A stretch of DNA of 60,221 nucleotides from an uncultured Collinsella sp. (lineage in GTDB: Bacteria; Actinomycetota; Coriobacteriia; Coriobacteriales; Coriobacteriaceae): NCBI GenBank assembly GCA_902464495.1, contig CABQJK010000010.1, positions 1-60,221 of the forward strand, written 5' to 3'. The first letter of the stretch is position 1. Every line of letters starts with the position of its first letter. A model generated the notes under the pieces. That model made no database searches. It was not told the DNA's origin and saw nothing but the letters and a program-made list of their open reading frames with translations. This document shows positions 1 through 7,407 of this stretch, piece after piece. Both the position numbers and the translations under genes were made by a program.

Positions 1-1
1 G

Positions 2-145
2 AGTGCTCTGCGCGCGAGCACGGCCAAGTTCCGCCGTCGCTGGGCTGCGATGGAGGCTGCTGCGCGCGAGGCGGGCGATGACCTCGCCGTCTGCTCAACC
101 GCTCAACTCAATGACCTGTGGGACCAAGCAAAAGCAAGCGAGTGA
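2..145 (+). CDS. mazG: MazG-family nucleoside triphosphate pyrophosphohydrolase, C-terminal end (partial)
   Basis: Only the last 47 codons are in the window; the reading frame is open from base 2 and ends at TGA 143-145. The encoded tail contains ALRASTAKFRRRW followed by an acidic stretch and LNDLWDQAK. This fits the C-terminus of MazG proteins, in which an N/T-x-KF-x-RR segment precedes a helix ending in W-x-x-AK. MazG hydrolyses (d)NTPs to monophosphates. The call is supported by context: in Coriobacteriia a mazG gene commonly precedes eno, divIC-like and ppx genes, which is the order seen here apart from the inserted ATPase. Confidence is limited by the short visible part. Confidence 0.6.
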   Translation, partial: SALRASTAKFRRRWAAMEAAAREAGDDLAVCSTAQLNDLWDQAKASE

Positions 146-184
146 GACCTGCGTCTCTCACGGCATCCATTCGCAGAGAGGTCT

Positions 185-1552
185 CTACAAGCAAAAGGCC
201 ATATACAACGGAAGATGTGCCAGCTGCGTTTCGGCATCCCACTCGAGTTGTTTAGGGTGCAACACGTAAGCCGTCCCAATCTTCTTGTTAAAGCGCGCGC
301 GGAATCGGTCGAGGGAGATGGTTCCGTATCTGCGTGGCGACTTAACTTCGATGGGGCTGATGCGCGGCTTTCCGGCGGCATTGACATAGGGTCGGGTAAC
401 GAGGAAGTCGATTTCCATGCGCTCCTCCCCCTCCTTCTTTCCGCTTTGGAAATAAAAGAAGAGCCTGTGTCCATTGGCCTTTAGAGATTGGGCAACGTAG
501 TTTTCGGTAAGCATTCCTTCGTTCAATCCGATGTCGCCGCGAAGCACGGCCCTGTAAACGTCTTCATCGGTATCGTTGTTATCAGAGAAGGCAAGCGTTA
601 CAAGCAGGCCGGTGTCTGCCATGTAGCACTTGAGTGCTGTTTGCTCCATGCTGAGTGAAAGGCCCACGCTCGGCTCGCTTGCGGCATAGCAGATATTGGC
701 AATTCGCGCGTCTGCCAGCCAAAAGAAGGCTTCTTCGTAGGTGCGCATGCGCGCGTTTTTATCAAGTGAGGAAAGCTTGAATCGCTTTTCGTGCCTAGAG
801 AGCTGACCCGGGATGCCATCGAGTACGGAGACGACTTTGAATTCATAACCGGTTGCAAAACGAGAGATATCGTTGCGATAGAGCTGGACGATTCGGCGTT
901 TCGATGCGTCGACGGGCGCAAAAGTGCGCTGTTCAACATAGATGGATACCGGCTCAGGCATGCCGCCTACGAGCATGTATTCGCGCATAAGGGAGAGCGC
1001 TCTGCGATGTAGGGCATCGGGGAGCGGCTTCATTTTGCTAAAGCTCATGCGAATGAGATCGGCCAGCCCCTTTTCGTCCATGCCCCAGAGGAACTCCTCA
1101 AAGTCGAGGGGCTCAAGTTCCAAAGACTCTTCCTCGGACGGGATGACGATATCTTTAATGTTCTGCTTGATGCTGAGCAGGGATCCAGTTTCGATGTAGT
1201 CGTAACGTCCGTCTGCAATGAGATACTTGATGAGTCCGCGTGCTTGCGGGTACATCTGGACCTCGTCAAAGACGATAAGCGTCTCGTGCTCATAGAGTTT
1301 GACGTTATAGAAAACCGAGAGATAGAGGAAGAGCGAGTCGAAGTCAGTGCGATAGTCCTCAAAATATTGCTTAACTTCGGCAGGTGCTTGAAAGAAATCA
1401 ATGACAAGGCAGGACTTGTATTCGGTTTCTCCAAACGTGCGGGCAAGCGTGCTCTTGCCGACGCGGCGGGCTCCTTCAATAAGAAGTGCTGTTTTACCAG
1501 CGCTTTCATGCTTCCATTTTAGTAGTGTGTCATAGGCTTTTCGTTTAAGCAT
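185..1552 (-). CDS. AAA ATPase with C-terminal DUF4143 (nuclease-like) domain
   Basis: A 455-aa ATPase of the AAA_14/DUF4143 family. Walker A (EGARRVGKST) lies at about residues 26-35 and Walker B (LIVFDEVQ) at 92-99. The C-terminal DUF4143 part carries EIDFLV near residue 380 and PIEVKS near 401, a spacing that resembles a PD-(D/E)XK nuclease core. Substrates of this family are not established. The open frame reaches 1600, but ATG 1552 is preferred: GAGG lies upstream at suitable spacing, and the longer N-terminus is translated from a repeat. The gene stands alone on the minus strand between mazG and eno, which normally adjoin, so it looks like an inserted cassette. Three direct repeats upstream may be its operators. 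Confidence 0.85.
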   Translation of the reverse strand: MLKRKAYDTLLKWKHESAGKTALLIEGARRVGKSTLARTFGETEYKSCLVIDFFQAPAEVKQYFEDYRTDFDSLFLYLSVFYNVKLYEHETLIVFDEVQMYPQARGLIKYLIADGRYDYIETGSLLSIKQNIKDIVIPSEEESLELEPLDFEEFLWGMDEKGLADLIRMSFSKMKPLPDALHRRALSLMREYMLVGGMPEPVSIYVEQRTFAPVDASKRRIVQLYRNDISRFATGYEFKVVSVLDGIPGQLSRHEKRFKLSSLDKNARMRTYEEAFFWLADARIANICYAASEPSVGLSLSMEQTALKCYMADTGLLVTLAFSDNNDTDEDVYRAVLRGDIGLNEGMLTENYVAQSLKANGHRLFFYFQSGKKEGEERMEIDFLVTRPYVNAAGKPRISPIEVKSPRRYGTISLDRFRARFNKKIGTAYVLHPKQLEWDAETQLAHLPLYMAFCL

Positions 1553-1562
1553 GGCTACCTCG

Positions 1563-1647
1563 TGCACGATATCCAGAACTTTTATAACCTGATTATGCAC
1601 GATATCCAGAACTTCAGACCCTTAGATTTGCACGATATCCAGAACTT
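1563..1647. repeat. Three 19-bp direct repeats at exact 33-bp spacing upstream of the AAA ATPase
   Basis: The 19-mer TGCACGATATCCAGAACTT occurs identically at 1563-1581, 1596-1614 and 1629-1647. The spacing is exactly 33 bp, close to three helical turns, so bound proteins would sit on one DNA face. The array covers the region just upstream of ATG 1552 of the minus-strand ATPase, where its promoter and leader should be. This suggests an operator array, possibly for autoregulation; that role is inferred. Confidence 0.85.
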
Positions 1648-1924
1648 TGCATGATGTGAAAGCACATTATTGGCTCTTACATTCGCAAGTCGGGTAAAGA
1701 CGGTATGCGGATTGGAGATTTTAATGGAGAGGACCTCTAGAGATGAATGCCTGGTGTAAAAACAAGGGCCCTAAAGAATGATTTCTCCAATTCATATGTA
1801 TCCCTCGGCTAACTTAGGGCATAATGCAAAAAGTGCGACATGGCTAACTTACGGAGGCGCACCGATGGTGCACGGTCAGCCGGTCGCTTGCATCAACTAC
1901 GTTTCCAAGTGAGAGGGAGACAAC
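1648..1924. other. Gene-free spacer before enolase
   Basis: No credible gene is visible. The stretch separates the leftward ATPase from the rightward eno gene and must contain the eno promoter, but I cannot point to a convincing -35/-10 pair. GGCTAACTTA occurs twice (near 1807 and 1842), 35 bp apart. The eno ribosome binding site is the GAGAGGGAGA run just before ATG 1925. Confidence 0.5.
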
Positions 1925-3214
1925 ATGAGCGATATTTTGAACGTCTACGGTCGCGAGGTGCTCGACAGCCGCGGCAACCCCACCGTCGAGGTTGAGGTCG
2001 TGCTCGAGGACGGCAGCTTCGGCCGCGCGATGGTGCCTTCGGGCGCTTCGACCGGCGCCTTTGAGGCATGCGAGCTGCGCGACGGCGACAAGGGCCGCTA
2101 CCTGGGCAAGGGTGTCTCTCAGGCCGTCGAGCACGTCAACAACGAGTGCGCCGATGCCGTCGTGGGCCTCGATGCCTTCGATCAGCGCGCCGTCGATGCC
2201 GCGCTGATCGCCGCGGACGGTACCCCCAACAAGACCAAGCTCGGCGCTAACGCCATTCTGGGCGTGTCGCTGGCCGTCGCTCGCGCCGCTGCCGAGTCGG
2301 CGGGTCTTTCGCTGTACCAGTACCTGGGTGGCGTCAACGCCCATCTGCTGCCCACGCCTATGATGAACATCCTCAACGGCGGCGTGCATGCCGACAACAA
2401 CGTTGACTTCCAGGAGTTCATGATCATGCCGGTGGGCGCCCCGAGCTTTGCCGAGGGTCTGCGTTGGTGCGCCGAGGTCTACCACACCCTCAAGGGCGTG
2501 CTGCACGAGGCGGGCCTGGGCGGCGGCGTGGGCGACGAGGGTGGCTTTGCGCCCAACCTCAAGACCAATGCCGAGCCGTTCGAGTACATCACCAAGGCCG
2601 TCGAGAAGGCCGGCTTTAAGCCCGGCGTCGACTTCATGTATGCCATGGATCCGGCATCGACCGAGTTCTACAACGCCGAGACCGGCATGTACGAGCTCAA
2701 GGGCGAGGGCGTTGAGTACACGAGCGCCCAGATGGTCGATTACTGGGAGAAGCTCGTCGACACCTATCCCATCATCTCCATCGAGGACGGCATGGCCGAG
2801 GAGGACTGGGACGGCTGGGTCGAGCTGACCCGCCGCATTGGCAACAAGGTGCAGCTGGTGGGCGACGACTTGTTCGTCACCAACACCGAGCGCCTCAAGA
2901 AGGGCATCGAGCTGGGTGCCGCCAACGCGATCCTGGTCAAGGTTAACCAGATCGGTACGCTCACCGAGTCGCTCGAGGCCATCGAGACCGCCAAGGAGGC
3001 CGGTTACGCCTGCATCGTGAGCCACCGCTCCGGCGAGACCGAGGACTCCACGATCGCCGACCTGGTCGTGGGTGTCAATGCCGGTCAGATCAAGTCGGGC
3101 GCCCCGTGCCGCAGCGACCGCATCGCCAAGTACAACCAGCTCATCCGTATCGAGGACGAGCTTGAGGGCAGCGCGCGCTACGCCGGCAAGGCCGCGTTCT
3201 ACAACATTCGCTAA
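1925..3214 (+). CDS. eno: Enolase (phosphopyruvate hydratase)
   Basis: A 429-aa enolase of normal length that interconverts 2-phosphoglycerate and phosphoenolpyruvate in cytosolic glycolysis. The N-terminus (DSRGNPTVEVEV) and the catalytic barrel segments GGVHADNN, GDEGGFAPNL, SIEDGMAEEDWDGW, GDDLFVTN, KVNQIGTLTE and SHRSGETEDS are all present, covering the Mg-binding Asp/Glu residues and the catalytic lysine. ATG 1925 follows a GAGAGGGAGA ribosome binding site. A strong terminator follows the gene, so it is probably transcribed alone. Codon use is that of a highly expressed high-GC gene. Confidence 0.98.
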   Translation: MSDILNVYGREVLDSRGNPTVEVEVVLEDGSFGRAMVPSGASTGAFEACELRDGDKGRYLGKGVSQAVEHVNNECADAVVGLDAFDQRAVDAALIAADGTPNKTKLGANAILGVSLAVARAAAESAGLSLYQYLGGVNAHLLPTPMMNILNGGVHADNNVDFQEFMIMPVGAPSFAEGLRWCAEVYHTLKGVLHEAGLGGGVGDEGGFAPNLKTNAEPFEYITKAVEKAGFKPGVDFMYAMDPASTEFYNAETGMYELKGEGVEYTSAQMVDYWEKLVDTYPIISIEDGMAEEDWDGWVELTRRIGNKVQLVGDDLFVTNTERLKKGIELGAANAILVKVNQIGTLTESLEAIETAKEAGYACIVSHRSGETEDSTIADLVVGVNAGQIKSGAPCRSDRIAKYNQLIRIEDELEGSARYAGKAAFYNIR

Positions 3215-3277
3215 ACAAGCGGTGCTCGCGGGAGCGAGGTTGACTCGGCTCCGTTCCACTTCTGATGGCTGCCATTG

Positions 3278-3310
3278 GGCGCTGGGCCATACGGCTCAGC
3301 GCCTTTTTTA
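3278..3310 (+). terminator. Rho-independent terminator of eno
   Basis: GGCGCTGGGCC (3278-3288) pairs with GGCTCAGCGCC (3293-3303) around a short loop, followed by TTTTTT. It sits 63 bp after the eno stop codon. Confidence 0.85.
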
Positions 3311-3400
3311 TGTCGAGCAAAGGCTGGCGAAGGTGGTGCGGGCGCTCGTGCTATAACTAAAGGACTTAGCGCAAACAAACCTCAACCGCACAAGGCGCAC

Positions 3401-4162
3401 ATGGATCAGATTTACGACAACAGGTACTATTCCGCCGGTTCGCGTGAGCCGTCGTCTCGCCGCGCGCATACGGTGCGGCTCGGCGGGCCCGATTATACGG
3501 GTGCTGCCCGTCCCACGCATCGCACGGCGGGCACCTCGCACTCCCATGCTCAAACGAATATGTCGACGCATCGCCCGGACCGTCCGTCGCGCGCGACGTA
3601 CGAATCGCGCCCGTCTGCTCAAGCGCACGACAAGTCGACCAGGCCCTCGAGCCGTCTTTCGGGCTCGGACTTCATGCACTACGCCAACGACAACGCGGTG
3701 GTTAAGGCAATCTACGACTTTACCCATGGGCCCCAGCGTGGGCTGTTTATCGGTATCGTCGTTGCCTTGGTGCTCGTGAGCCTGTACTTTCCCGTGCGCG
3801 ATCTCTACGTTGCCAAACGTTCGAGCGACATCTTGGCCAAGCAGGTCGAGATTCGCCAGCAGTACAACGACGAGCTGCAGAAAAGCGTCGACAAACTGCT
3901 CTCGGAGGAGGGCATCAAGGACGCGGCGACCGAGGACCTGGGGCTGGTAATGCCCGGCGAGACCAAGATTGACGTGCTGGGCCTGGACGACGATTCTGAT
4001 TCGTCTTCGAGCAAGAAGTCATCGAACGCCAAAAAGGCCAGCGAAGTTGCCAAGGAAATCGAAGAAGTCGGTAAGGACGCGCCGTGGTACATCCAGACGC
4101 TCGACCTGCTGTTTGGTTTTAACGGCGTCGAGGGTCAGACGGTCGCGTCCAGCGGCGAATAG
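3401..4162 (+). CDS. Septum formation initiator-like protein (DivIC/FtsL/FtsB type)
   Basis: A 253-aa membrane protein. About the first 100 residues are basic and probably disordered (rich in S, R, H, T). A single membrane helix follows (LFIGIVVALVLVSLYF), then a coiled coil (KQVEIRQQYNDELQKSVDKL) and a short EDLGLVMPGE segment. This is the layout of DivIC/FtsL-family division proteins, which bridge septal peptidoglycan synthases on the outer face of the membrane. Its position directly after eno matches the usual home of ftsB-like genes. ATG 3401 was chosen because the upstream extension of the frame runs back through the eno terminator. The acidic, serine-rich C-terminus is family-variable. 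Confidence 0.8.
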   Translation: MDQIYDNRYYSAGSREPSSRRAHTVRLGGPDYTGAARPTHRTAGTSHSHAQTNMSTHRPDRPSRATYESRPSAQAHDKSTRPSSRLSGSDFMHYANDNAVVKAIYDFTHGPQRGLFIGIVVALVLVSLYFPVRDLYVAKRSSDILAKQVEIRQQYNDELQKSVDKLLSEEGIKDAATEDLGLVMPGETKIDVLGLDDDSDSSSSKKSSNAKKASEVAKEIEEVGKDAPWYIQTLDLLFGFNGVEGQTVASSGE

Positions 4163-4182
4163 CGCCCGGAGGGGAGCCTGCA

Positions 4183-5187
4183 ATGGCAGATTGCAAACGA
4201 TATAAGGTGGCGGCGATCGACCTGGGAACGGTGTCGTCGCGACTGGTGCTGGCGCAGGTCGAGGCCGGGGCGATCGTGGAATCGTCCAAGCATACCGAGA
4301 TTACCGACTTGGGCGAAGGCGTCGACGCGACGGGCCGCTTTTGCGAGGCGGCGGTCGAGCGCGTGCTCGCCGCATGCCGCATGTTTGTGGACGAGGCGCG
4401 TGCCTTTGGGGCCGTGTGCATCTGCACCACGTGCACGAGCGCCGCGCGCGATGCGTGCAATGCCGCCCTGCTGCTGGACGGCCTGCGCGAGCTGGGGCTC
4501 GAACCGCAGGTGATTCCGGGCGAGGTCGAGGCACGCCTGACATTTTTTGGCGTGGCGCACGACTTTGCAGGCGAGCGCATCATTGTTGCCGATTCGGGCG
4601 GCGGATCCACGGAGCTCGCGACGGGCGTCTATGCGCCGGAGCGCGGGGTCTTTGCGCTGGAGGGCACGCGTTCGCTGGACATTGGCTGCCGTCGTGTGAC
4701 GGAGCGCTTCTTCTCGGTGCTGCCGCCTGCGGACGGCGAGCTTGCTGCCGCCGCCAACTGGGCGGGCGAGCAGTTCGCTGCCTATTTTGAGAGTCTGCCT
4801 GTCGACTTTGAGCGCGCCGAGCGCTTGGTCGCGGTGGGTGGCACCGTCACCACGCTCGTGGCGCTCGTTCATGAGCTGGAACCGTACGATTCGAGCTTTG
4901 TGCACCTGCGCGAGCTTTCGCTGGATCAGGTTTCGGCCGCCATCGAGCGCATGTCCACGCTGGACGTGGAGGGCATCGCCGCGTTGCCAGGCGTGCAGCC
5001 CAAACGCGCGGGCGTGATCTTGGCAGGTGCCGTGGTGATTCGCGAGCTCATGCGCGCCGGTGGCTACGAGACGCTCACCGTAAGCGAGAACAGCCTACTC
5101 GCCGGCATGGCCGCCACCATCAACGAGGTCCTCGACGGCGAAGCCCCCACCATCACCTGGACCCCCAGCCTCAGTCCTCTCCAATAA
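4183..5187 (+). CDS. ppx: Ppx/GppA exopolyphosphatase family protein
   Basis: A 334-aa protein of the actin-like Ppx/GppA phosphatase family, which hydrolyses polyphosphate or pppGpp. The first phosphate loop AAIDLGTVSSRLVLA is at about residues 9-23 and the second, VADSGGGSTEL, near 136-146. The length is that of the short two-domain form without the C-terminal HD-like part. ATG 4183 follows GGAGGGG. It starts 21 bp after the septum gene and is probably co-transcribed with it. The TAA stop lies inside the first copy of an inverted-repeat element. Confidence 0.9.
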   Translation: MADCKRYKVAAIDLGTVSSRLVLAQVEAGAIVESSKHTEITDLGEGVDATGRFCEAAVERVLAACRMFVDEARAFGAVCICTTCTSAARDACNAALLLDGLRELGLEPQVIPGEVEARLTFFGVAHDFAGERIIVADSGGGSTELATGVYAPERGVFALEGTRSLDIGCRRVTERFFSVLPPADGELAAAANWAGEQFAAYFESLPVDFERAERLVAVGGTVTTLVALVHELEPYDSSFVHLRELSLDQVSAAIERMSTLDVEGIAALPGVQPKRAGVILAGAVVIRELMRAGGYETLTVSENSLLAGMAATINEVLDGEAPTITWTPSLSPLQ

Positions 5188-5253
5188 GTTGCGGTGAAAT
5201 ACGGATTAAAATCGTCCTTTCAAGGCCCAAGCAGTCCCTATTCCACCGCAACT
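5186..5253. repeat. 68-nt inverted-repeat element, copy 1
   Basis: The left end AAGTTGCGGTGAAAT is the reverse complement (one mismatch) of the right end ATTCCACCGCAACT. The element begins at the stop codon of ppx. A second copy of nearly the same length is at 5435-5503. The size and shape suggest a REP/MITE-like mobile or RNA-hairpin element. Confidence 0.75.
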
Positions 5254-5268
5254 CAATAGCCGGCACCT

Positions 5269-5308
5269 GGGGACGTTCCTTTCCTGCCGGCAGCTTGGGA
5301 CAGTCCTT
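5269..5308. repeat. 40-nt intergenic element GGGGACGTTC...TTGGGACAGTC, copy 1
   Basis: A 40-nt unit starts GGGGACGTTCCT and ends TTGGGACAGTCCTT, with a small palindrome (CTGCCGGCAG) in the middle. An inverted copy of the same length, with conserved ends and a different palindromic core, is at 44791-44830. Confidence 0.65.
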
Positions 5309-5333
5309 GAGTCGATATAGGTTAGGCCGTCCA

Positions 5334-5425
5334 AGCGTTTCCCTCGGAAAAAGTGGGAGTAAACCACGTTTTTCCATCGAATAATGTGGGAGACAACTAC
5401 GTTTTTCCATCGAATAATGTGGGAG
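5334..5425. repeat. Tandem ~33-bp repeats, three copies
   Basis: Two identical 27-nt units beginning ACGTTTTTCCATCGAATAAT and ending GTGGGAG lie at 5366-5392 and 5399-5425, exactly 33 bp apart. A degenerate unit precedes them at about 5334-5359. No gene follows that they could regulate today. Confidence 0.75.
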
Positions 5426-5434
5426 TTGGCATAT

Positions 5435-5503
5435 AAGTTGCGGTGAAATAGTTCCTAAATGGGCTGGTAAACGGCCAAAACAGGAACTATTCCACCGCAA
5501 CTT
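5435..5503. repeat. 69-nt inverted-repeat element, copy 2
   Basis: Arms of about 22 bp (AAGTTGCGGTGAAATAGTTC and its near-perfect reverse complement at 5482-5503) enclose a short loop that contains a further small pairing (GGC/GGCC). It has the same ends as 5186-5253 and could form a stable RNA or DNA hairpin. Confidence 0.8.
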
Positions 5504-5554
5504 CCGAGGGGGTTCGAGGTGGTCTTTTTGACCCCGTCCCAAATTAGCTGCTTC

Positions 5555-5703
5555 GTAGTGGTGCGGGGCGGTGGGACGTCTGCGTATTTGCTGCGCAAAT
5601 CCGCACCGGCTTCGGTCGCCTGTCGGCGCCCTCGCCGGCTCGCTACGGACGCTGCGCGTCCGCTTAACGCTCGCCCCCTCGCGGGTTCGAGTCCCACCGG
5701 CAT
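5555..5703 (+). repeat. GC-rich multi-hairpin block ending in a tRNA T-arm-like sequence
   Basis: This gene-free block contains consecutive small palindromes (ATTTGCTGCGCAAAT, GGACGCTGCGCGTCC). It ends at 5681-5702 with GCGGGTTCGAGTCCCACCGG followed by CA, which matches the T-arm and 3' acceptor strand of a tRNA. No matching 5' half is visible upstream, so it is not a complete tRNA gene. It may be a tRNA 3'-end remnant or part of a repeat family that targets tRNA genes. The intact tRNA-Leu lies about 50 bp further on, on the other strand. Confidence 0.5.
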
Positions 5704-5705
5704 TC

Positions 5706-5745
5706 AAAAGAAACGAGCCCGAATCCCTGGGGGATACGGGCTCGT
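5706..5745 (-). terminator. Terminator of tRNA-Leu
   Basis: On the minus strand, directly after the tRNA 3' end, ACGAGCCCG (9 bp) pairs with CGGGCTCGT, with additional inner pairing. TTTCTTTT follows. Confidence 0.85.
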
Positions 5746-5755
5746 AGGCGCTATA

Positions 5756-5840
5756 TGGTAGGGGCGGTGGGACTCGAACCCACAATCCTTGCGGCGAGGG
5801 ATTTTAAGTCCCCTGCGTATGCCAATTCCGCCACGCCCCC
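5756..5840 (-). tRNA. tRNA-Leu (anticodon UAA)
   Basis: An 85-nt class II tRNA. On the minus strand the acceptor GGGGGCG pairs with CGCCCCT (one G-U pair). The anticodon loop CTTAAAA carries UAA, and a long variable arm is present. The T-arm is GTGGGTTCGAGTCCCAC, and CCA is encoded at the 3' end (5756-5758). It reads UUA codons, which are rare in this high-GC genome. Confidence 0.97.
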
Positions 5841-5871
5841 GTAAGACTAGAAGTCTAGCACAAGCCGTCCG

Positions 5872-6495
5872 TTACGCGTTGACGGCCATCGAGTGCTGGC
5901 CCGACTTTTCCAGGAACTCCTGGAACTTGGCCTCGTCGCCCTTGTTCTTGTACTGCAGGGCCAGCAGGTACTCCAGGCGGCAGCTCTTGACCTTGTCGTC
6001 GCCGGCCTCCTTGAGCATACGCTCCAGCTCGGGGATGTCGTTGTGGCGCTTAAGGATCATCGTGTCGTACATCAGCTGGCACTCGTGTGCGACCGTCTCG
6101 GCCTGACCGCCCTCAAAGCCCTTGGTCTCGTGCAGCAGCTCCTTGGACTTTTTGCGGTCCTCCTGGCCAACGTAATAGTTGAAGGCCTTGATCACCAGGT
6201 CGACGCGCTGCATCTTGGGCAGGTTGAGGCCCAGCAGCAGGTCGAACATCTCGTCGGCGCGCTCGTGGTCCTCGCGCAGCAGATAGGAGTTCAGGCGCAG
6301 GTAGTCGCGGTTGTAACGCGGGTACAGCATGCTGGTGAGTTTGGCGTCGAGCAAGCGGTCGAACTCATCCCACTGCTTGGCGGCCATAAGTTGCTGCAGG
6401 CGCTTGAACGTGGTGCGTTTTTTGACGCTAAAGAACACCGACACGGCGATACAGATGATAACGACGGCGGTCCAGAGGGTGCGGGAATCGGGCAT
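5872..6495 (-). CDS. Membrane-anchored TPR-like protein of unknown function
   Basis: A 207-aa protein. An N-terminal membrane helix (TLWTAVVIICIAVSVFFSV, about residues 6-24) is followed by an all-helical, charged region whose repeated paired helices (EFDRLLDAKL, RLNSYLLREDHERADEMFDLLLGL, ELERMLKEAGD, YLLALQYKNKGDEAKFQEFL) resemble degenerate tetratricopeptide repeats. It is probably an inner-membrane-tethered scaffold facing the cytosol. It is a single gene, and the spacer to the tRNA is short. I do not recognise a named family. Confidence 0.75.
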   Translation of the reverse strand: MPDSRTLWTAVVIICIAVSVFFSVKKRTTFKRLQQLMAAKQWDEFDRLLDAKLTSMLYPRYNRDYLRLNSYLLREDHERADEMFDLLLGLNLPKMQRVDLVIKAFNYYVGQEDRKKSKELLHETKGFEGGQAETVAHECQLMYDTMILKRHNDIPELERMLKEAGDDKVKSCRLEYLLALQYKNKGDEAKFQEFLEKSGQHSMAVNA

Positions 6496-6658
6496 TTCAG
6501 AGTCCTTAGTCGCTCATAAAGTGAGCGGTATGACAACACGTACTAGATGTATTATACGCAGCGTGCAAGCAAACTGGCATAAAAGTGCATCGAGGCCGAG
6601 CGCCATCGCTCGCTGCGGTACACTTACCTAAAGTAAACCATGAAGGGAGACACTACCT

Positions 6659-6946
6659 ATGAAGAAGATCGTTTTGGCTTGCGGTGCTGGCGCTGCTACT
6701 TCCACGCTCGTTGCCCAGAAGGTCGCCACCCTGCTCGACGCCAACGGTTACGCCGACAAGTACGAGATCGTGCAGTGCGCCATCTCCGAGGCCAAGGACG
6801 CTTGCGACGAGGGCGCCGACTTGCTGATCGCCACCACCGTTGCCCCCGAGGGCCTTACCTGCCCGTACGTGAGTGGCGTGCCCTTCATGACCGGCATGAA
6901 CCGCGTCGCTGCCGAGAAGGCCGTCCTCGACGTCATGGCTCAGTAG
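6659..6946 (+). CDS. PTS sugar transporter subunit IIB, galactitol (GatB) type
   Basis: A 95-aa single-domain IIB protein. The phosphocysteine loop ACGAGAATST follows the first strand (MKKIVLACG), with Cys8 as the expected phosphorylated residue. Normal IIB proteins pass phosphate from IIA to the sugar via IIC. No IIA or IIC gene is nearby, so this is an orphan subunit that may be regulatory or act with a distant permease. ATG 6659 has a GGGAGA ribosome binding site. The VOC-protein gene starts 11 bp after the stop, indicating an operon. Confidence 0.85.
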   Translation: MKKIVLACGAGAATSTLVAQKVATLLDANGYADKYEIVQCAISEAKDACDEGADLLIATTVAPEGLTCPYVSGVPFMTGMNRVAAEKAVLDVMAQ

Positions 6947-6957
6947 GCGCTGCCTGT

Positions 6958-7332
6958 ATGAGTAAGCAGAACGCCAACCCGGTAGAGCTCTTTGGCATGC
7001 GCGTCGCCCACGTGGGCATCAACGCTACCGACCCGGCCGATGCCCTGGAGATCGCGGAGCTGTTCTCGACGATGATGGGCCTGCCCGTTATCGAGACCCC
7101 GGTTTCGTACTTTAACGATTCGCTGATCGAGGTCATGAAGCAGAACGGTCGTGGCACCAAGGGCCACATCGGCTTTGCCGTCAACGACATCGATGCGGCC
7201 GAGAAGTGGTTTGCCGAGCGCGGGCTCGAGGTCAACGAGGAGTCGCGCGTGCTGCTGCCCGACGGCGGCACCAAGCTCGTGTACTTTAACCGCGAGTTCG
7301 CCGGCTTCGCCGTGCACCTGTGCTGCGAGTAG
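6958..7332 (+). CDS. VOC (glyoxalase/bleomycin resistance) superfamily protein
   Basis: A 124-aa protein with the paired beta-alpha-beta-beta-beta fold pattern of the vicinal oxygen chelate superfamily: MRVAHVGINATDP opens the first half, and GHIGFAVNDIDAAEKWFAERGLEV opens the second. Candidate metal ligands are the His of AHVGI, the His of GHIGF and a C-terminal acidic residue. The substrate is unknown. ATG 6958 was chosen because it lies just after the IIB stop; the longer frame overlaps that gene entirely. Pairing with an orphan sugar IIB suggests a role with a sugar or sugar-phosphate metabolite. Confidence 0.75.
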   Translation: MSKQNANPVELFGMRVAHVGINATDPADALEIAELFSTMMGLPVIETPVSYFNDSLIEVMKQNGRGTKGHIGFAVNDIDAAEKWFAERGLEVNEESRVLLPDGGTKLVYFNREFAGFAVHLCCE

Positions 7333-7356
7333 CGCATAAGCTGCTATAGCTAGCAA

Positions 7357-7390
7357 AAAGGGATAGGGCCGCATGGCCTTATCCCTTTAT
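7357..7390. terminator. Bidirectional terminator between the VOC gene and the histidine kinase gene
   Basis: AAAGGGATAGGGCC (7357-7370) pairs with GGCCTTATCCCTTT (7374-7387). An A-run lies before the stem and a T-rich run after it, so it can serve the two convergent genes. Confidence 0.85.
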
Positions 7391-7407
7391 TTATGCCAAG
7401 GAGCTTT

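Noticed and set aside
1563..1647. CRISPR array
   Set aside because: Repeats are only 19 bp with 14-bp gaps, three copies, and no cas genes; better read as operator repeats.
1844..3259. 471-aa open frame antisense to eno
   Set aside because: Shadow frame of a highly biased GC-rich gene; enolase is unambiguous.
5334..5425. CRISPR array
   Set aside because: 27-nt units with 6-bp gaps are a tandem repeat, not repeat-spacer structure.
5171..5785. 204-aa minus-strand open frame across the repeat block
   Set aside because: It translates repeats, hairpins and tRNA antisense sequence (GGTRTREG-type), with no ribosome binding site.
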